Of a DNA stretch of 64,000 nucleotides, positions 62,834 to 64,000 are shown one piece after another; position 1 is the stretch's first letter, and each line of letters starts with the position of its first letter. The translations under genes and the position numbers were made by a program. Origin of the DNA: Pseudomonas sp. SJZ079 (GTDB lineage Bacteria > Pseudomonadota > Gammaproteobacteria > Pseudomonadales > Pseudomonadaceae); contig NZ_VIUH01000015.1 in the NCBI RefSeq assembly GCF_007993865.1, forward strand, positions 1 through 64,000. Reading direction: 5' to 3'. Under the pieces are notes generated by a model that was given only the letters and a program-made list of their open reading frames with translations, searched no databases and was not told where the DNA came from.

Positions 62834-63916
62834 TCACGCCCCCGCCTTGGTCAGCGTCCTGCGCATGCGCAGCCGGTAGTTGATAAATAGATCCGAACCG
62901 AGCAGGAAGAACAGCAACATTCCCTGGAATACCTTGGAGATCGACGCGGGCAGACTCATATACAGCTGCGCCTGCTCGCCGCCGAGAAACAGCAGCGCCA
63001 TCAACAGGCTGGCAAAGAAGATCCCGAGGGGATTCAGCCGCCCGACGAAAGCCACGATGATGGCGGCGAAACCGTAGCCGCTGGCAACCTTGTCGGTCAG
63101 TTGGCCCATGGGCCCCGCTACCTCGGCCATGCCGGCCAGGCCCGCGCAGGCCCCACCCACCAGCAGGCCGATCCAGACCATACGCTTGGCCGAGAAGCCG
63201 GCATAGCGCGCCGCATCTGCCGCCTCGCCGGCCACGCGCATCTTGAAGCCGAGAAAGCTCCGGTGCATGAACACATAGCCGACCACCAGCACCCCCAGCG
63301 CCATGACGAAGGCCAGGTTCAGCCGCGTGCCTTCGACCAGCAGCGGCAACAGCGCCGAGTCGGAGAACATCTTGCTCTGCGGGAAGTTGAAGCCGTCTGG
63401 GTCCATCCAGGGGCCGAACACCAGCCAGGACACCAGCAGCTGGGCGACGTACACCAGCATCAGCGAGACCAGGATCTCGTTAGCGTTGAAGCGGGTGCGC
63501 AGGAACGCCGGGATCGCCGCCCAGGCGGCACCACCCAGCGCCCCGGCGACGATCATCGCCAGCAACACCAGCGGACCGCTCTGCTCCGCCAAGGCCAGCG
63601 CAACCCCAGTCGCCGCACAGGCGCCAAGGATGAACTGGCCCTCCGCGCCGATATTCCACACATTGGCCCGGAAACCGATGGCCAGGCCCACCGCAATGAG
63701 CATCAGCGGGACGGCCTTGAGCAGCAACTCGGAAACCCCGTACCAGCTGCGCACCGGGTTGAGAAAGAACACCTGGAAGCCTTCCAGCGGGTCTTTGCCC
63801 AAGACGGAGAACAACAGCAGCCCGCCGAGCACAGTCAGGACCACCGCAATCAGCGGCGACAGGTAGCTCATGGTGCGCGAGGCTTCGGGCCGGGCTTCAA
63901 GCTTGAAGGACAACAT
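62834..63916 (-). CDS. ABC transporter permease (YufP-like)
   Basis: Second membrane subunit, 360 residues with about nine to ten helices (SYLSPLIAVVLTVLGGLLLFSVLGKDP...) and the loop VAGEAADAARYAGFSAKRMVWIGLLVGGACAGLAGM. ATG 63916 is taken as start; the frame is open further upstream to the window edge, so a longer N-terminus cannot be excluded. The first gene of the operon, an ATPase, is expected to the right. Confidence 0.9.
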   Translation of the reverse strand: MLSFKLEARPEASRTMSYLSPLIAVVLTVLGGLLLFSVLGKDPLEGFQVFFLNPVRSWYGVSELLLKAVPLMLIAVGLAIGFRANVWNIGAEGQFILGACAATGVALALAEQSGPLVLLAMIVAGALGGAAWAAIPAFLRTRFNANEILVSLMLVYVAQLLVSWLVFGPWMDPDGFNFPQSKMFSDSALLPLLVEGTRLNLAFVMALGVLVVGYVFMHRSFLGFKMRVAGEAADAARYAGFSAKRMVWIGLLVGGACAGLAGMAEVAGPMGQLTDKVASGYGFAAIIVAFVGRLNPLGIFFASLLMALLFLGGEQAQLYMSLPASISKVFQGMLLFFLLGSDLFINYRLRMRRTLTKAGA

Positions 63917-63932
63917 GGCGCGCTTTCCCTTG

Positions 63933-64000
63933 TTATAGATGGCTGGTTGATTGATCGCGGGGCGCTGCCGGCGCGCGCTCGGCGCCTGGCCACATGCCGC
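63933..64000 (-). CDS. Possible 3' end of the ABC transporter ATPase gene
   Basis: On the minus strand one frame ends with GMWPGAERAPAAPRDQSTSHL and a stop codon 16 bases before the permease start. That is where the ATP-binding subunit of a BMP importer usually ends. Too short to recognise on sequence alone. Confidence 0.3.
   Translation of the reverse strand, partial: GMWPGAERAPAAPRDQSTSHL

Overview
The window is a chromosomal segment of a Pseudomonas-type gammaproteobacterium. Most of it follows, in inverted order, the housekeeping block I remember from P. aeruginosa between tyrS and rpoD. This rests on recognised proteins and gene order read from the sequence; no database search was possible. 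Codon use is GC-rich throughout except in part of one island.

Positions 1-14.6 kb hold tyrS, an M23 endopeptidase, anmK, erpA, a bactofilin with its DUF6776-type neighbour, argC, hemJ, a nitronate monooxygenase, a zinc-ribbon/DUF805 membrane protein, an SDR, an AAA ATPase, a HIT protein, coq7, speD and an OsmC protein. Positions 14.7-31 kb hold vfr, the trpE-trpG-trpD-trpC block with a probable Trp leader peptide, gph, rpe, a DUF3530 protein, a djlA-like gene, murU-amgK (which with anmK make up peptidoglycan recycling), and the divergent outer-membrane biogenesis run lptD-surA-pdxA-rsmA. Positions 31-46.3 kb hold apaG-apaH-glpE, the prkA-yeaH-spoVR stress trio, cca, folK/folB, plsY, tsaD and the macromolecular synthesis operon rpsU-dnaG-rpoD.

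Immediately after rpoD lies a CAU-anticodon tRNA gene, probably tRNA-Ile2. Its 3' half plus the following terminator (46584-46659) is repeated, with five differences, at 54995-55070. The 8.3 kb between these two copies is a genomic island with no visible integrase. It is packed with toxin-antitoxin and defence-type genes: intact hipBA under a large palindromic operator; an internally deleted Fic gene; a second HipB-like regulator with an array of palindromes and only the first 40 codons of its hipA; a winged-helix/AbiEii-like pair whose nucleotidyltransferase is frameshifted; a NERD nuclease-like protein; an RloC-like ABC ATPase/anticodon nuclease with a CPFC zinc-hook motif and an R-x3-E...H triad; and a DUF4263 (Shedu-like) protein. 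The last two are adjacent and AT-richer than the rest.

Beyond the island (55.1-64 kb) is a short-chain acid utilisation unit: a sigma-54 activator, a GntP-type permease and a CoA transferase. Three palindromic activator sites and a -24/-12 promoter lie before the permease. A BMP-family nucleoside-type ABC importer follows (substrate-binding protein and two permeases, with the ATPase probably just off the right edge). Several palindromic intergenic repeats sit in this last part.
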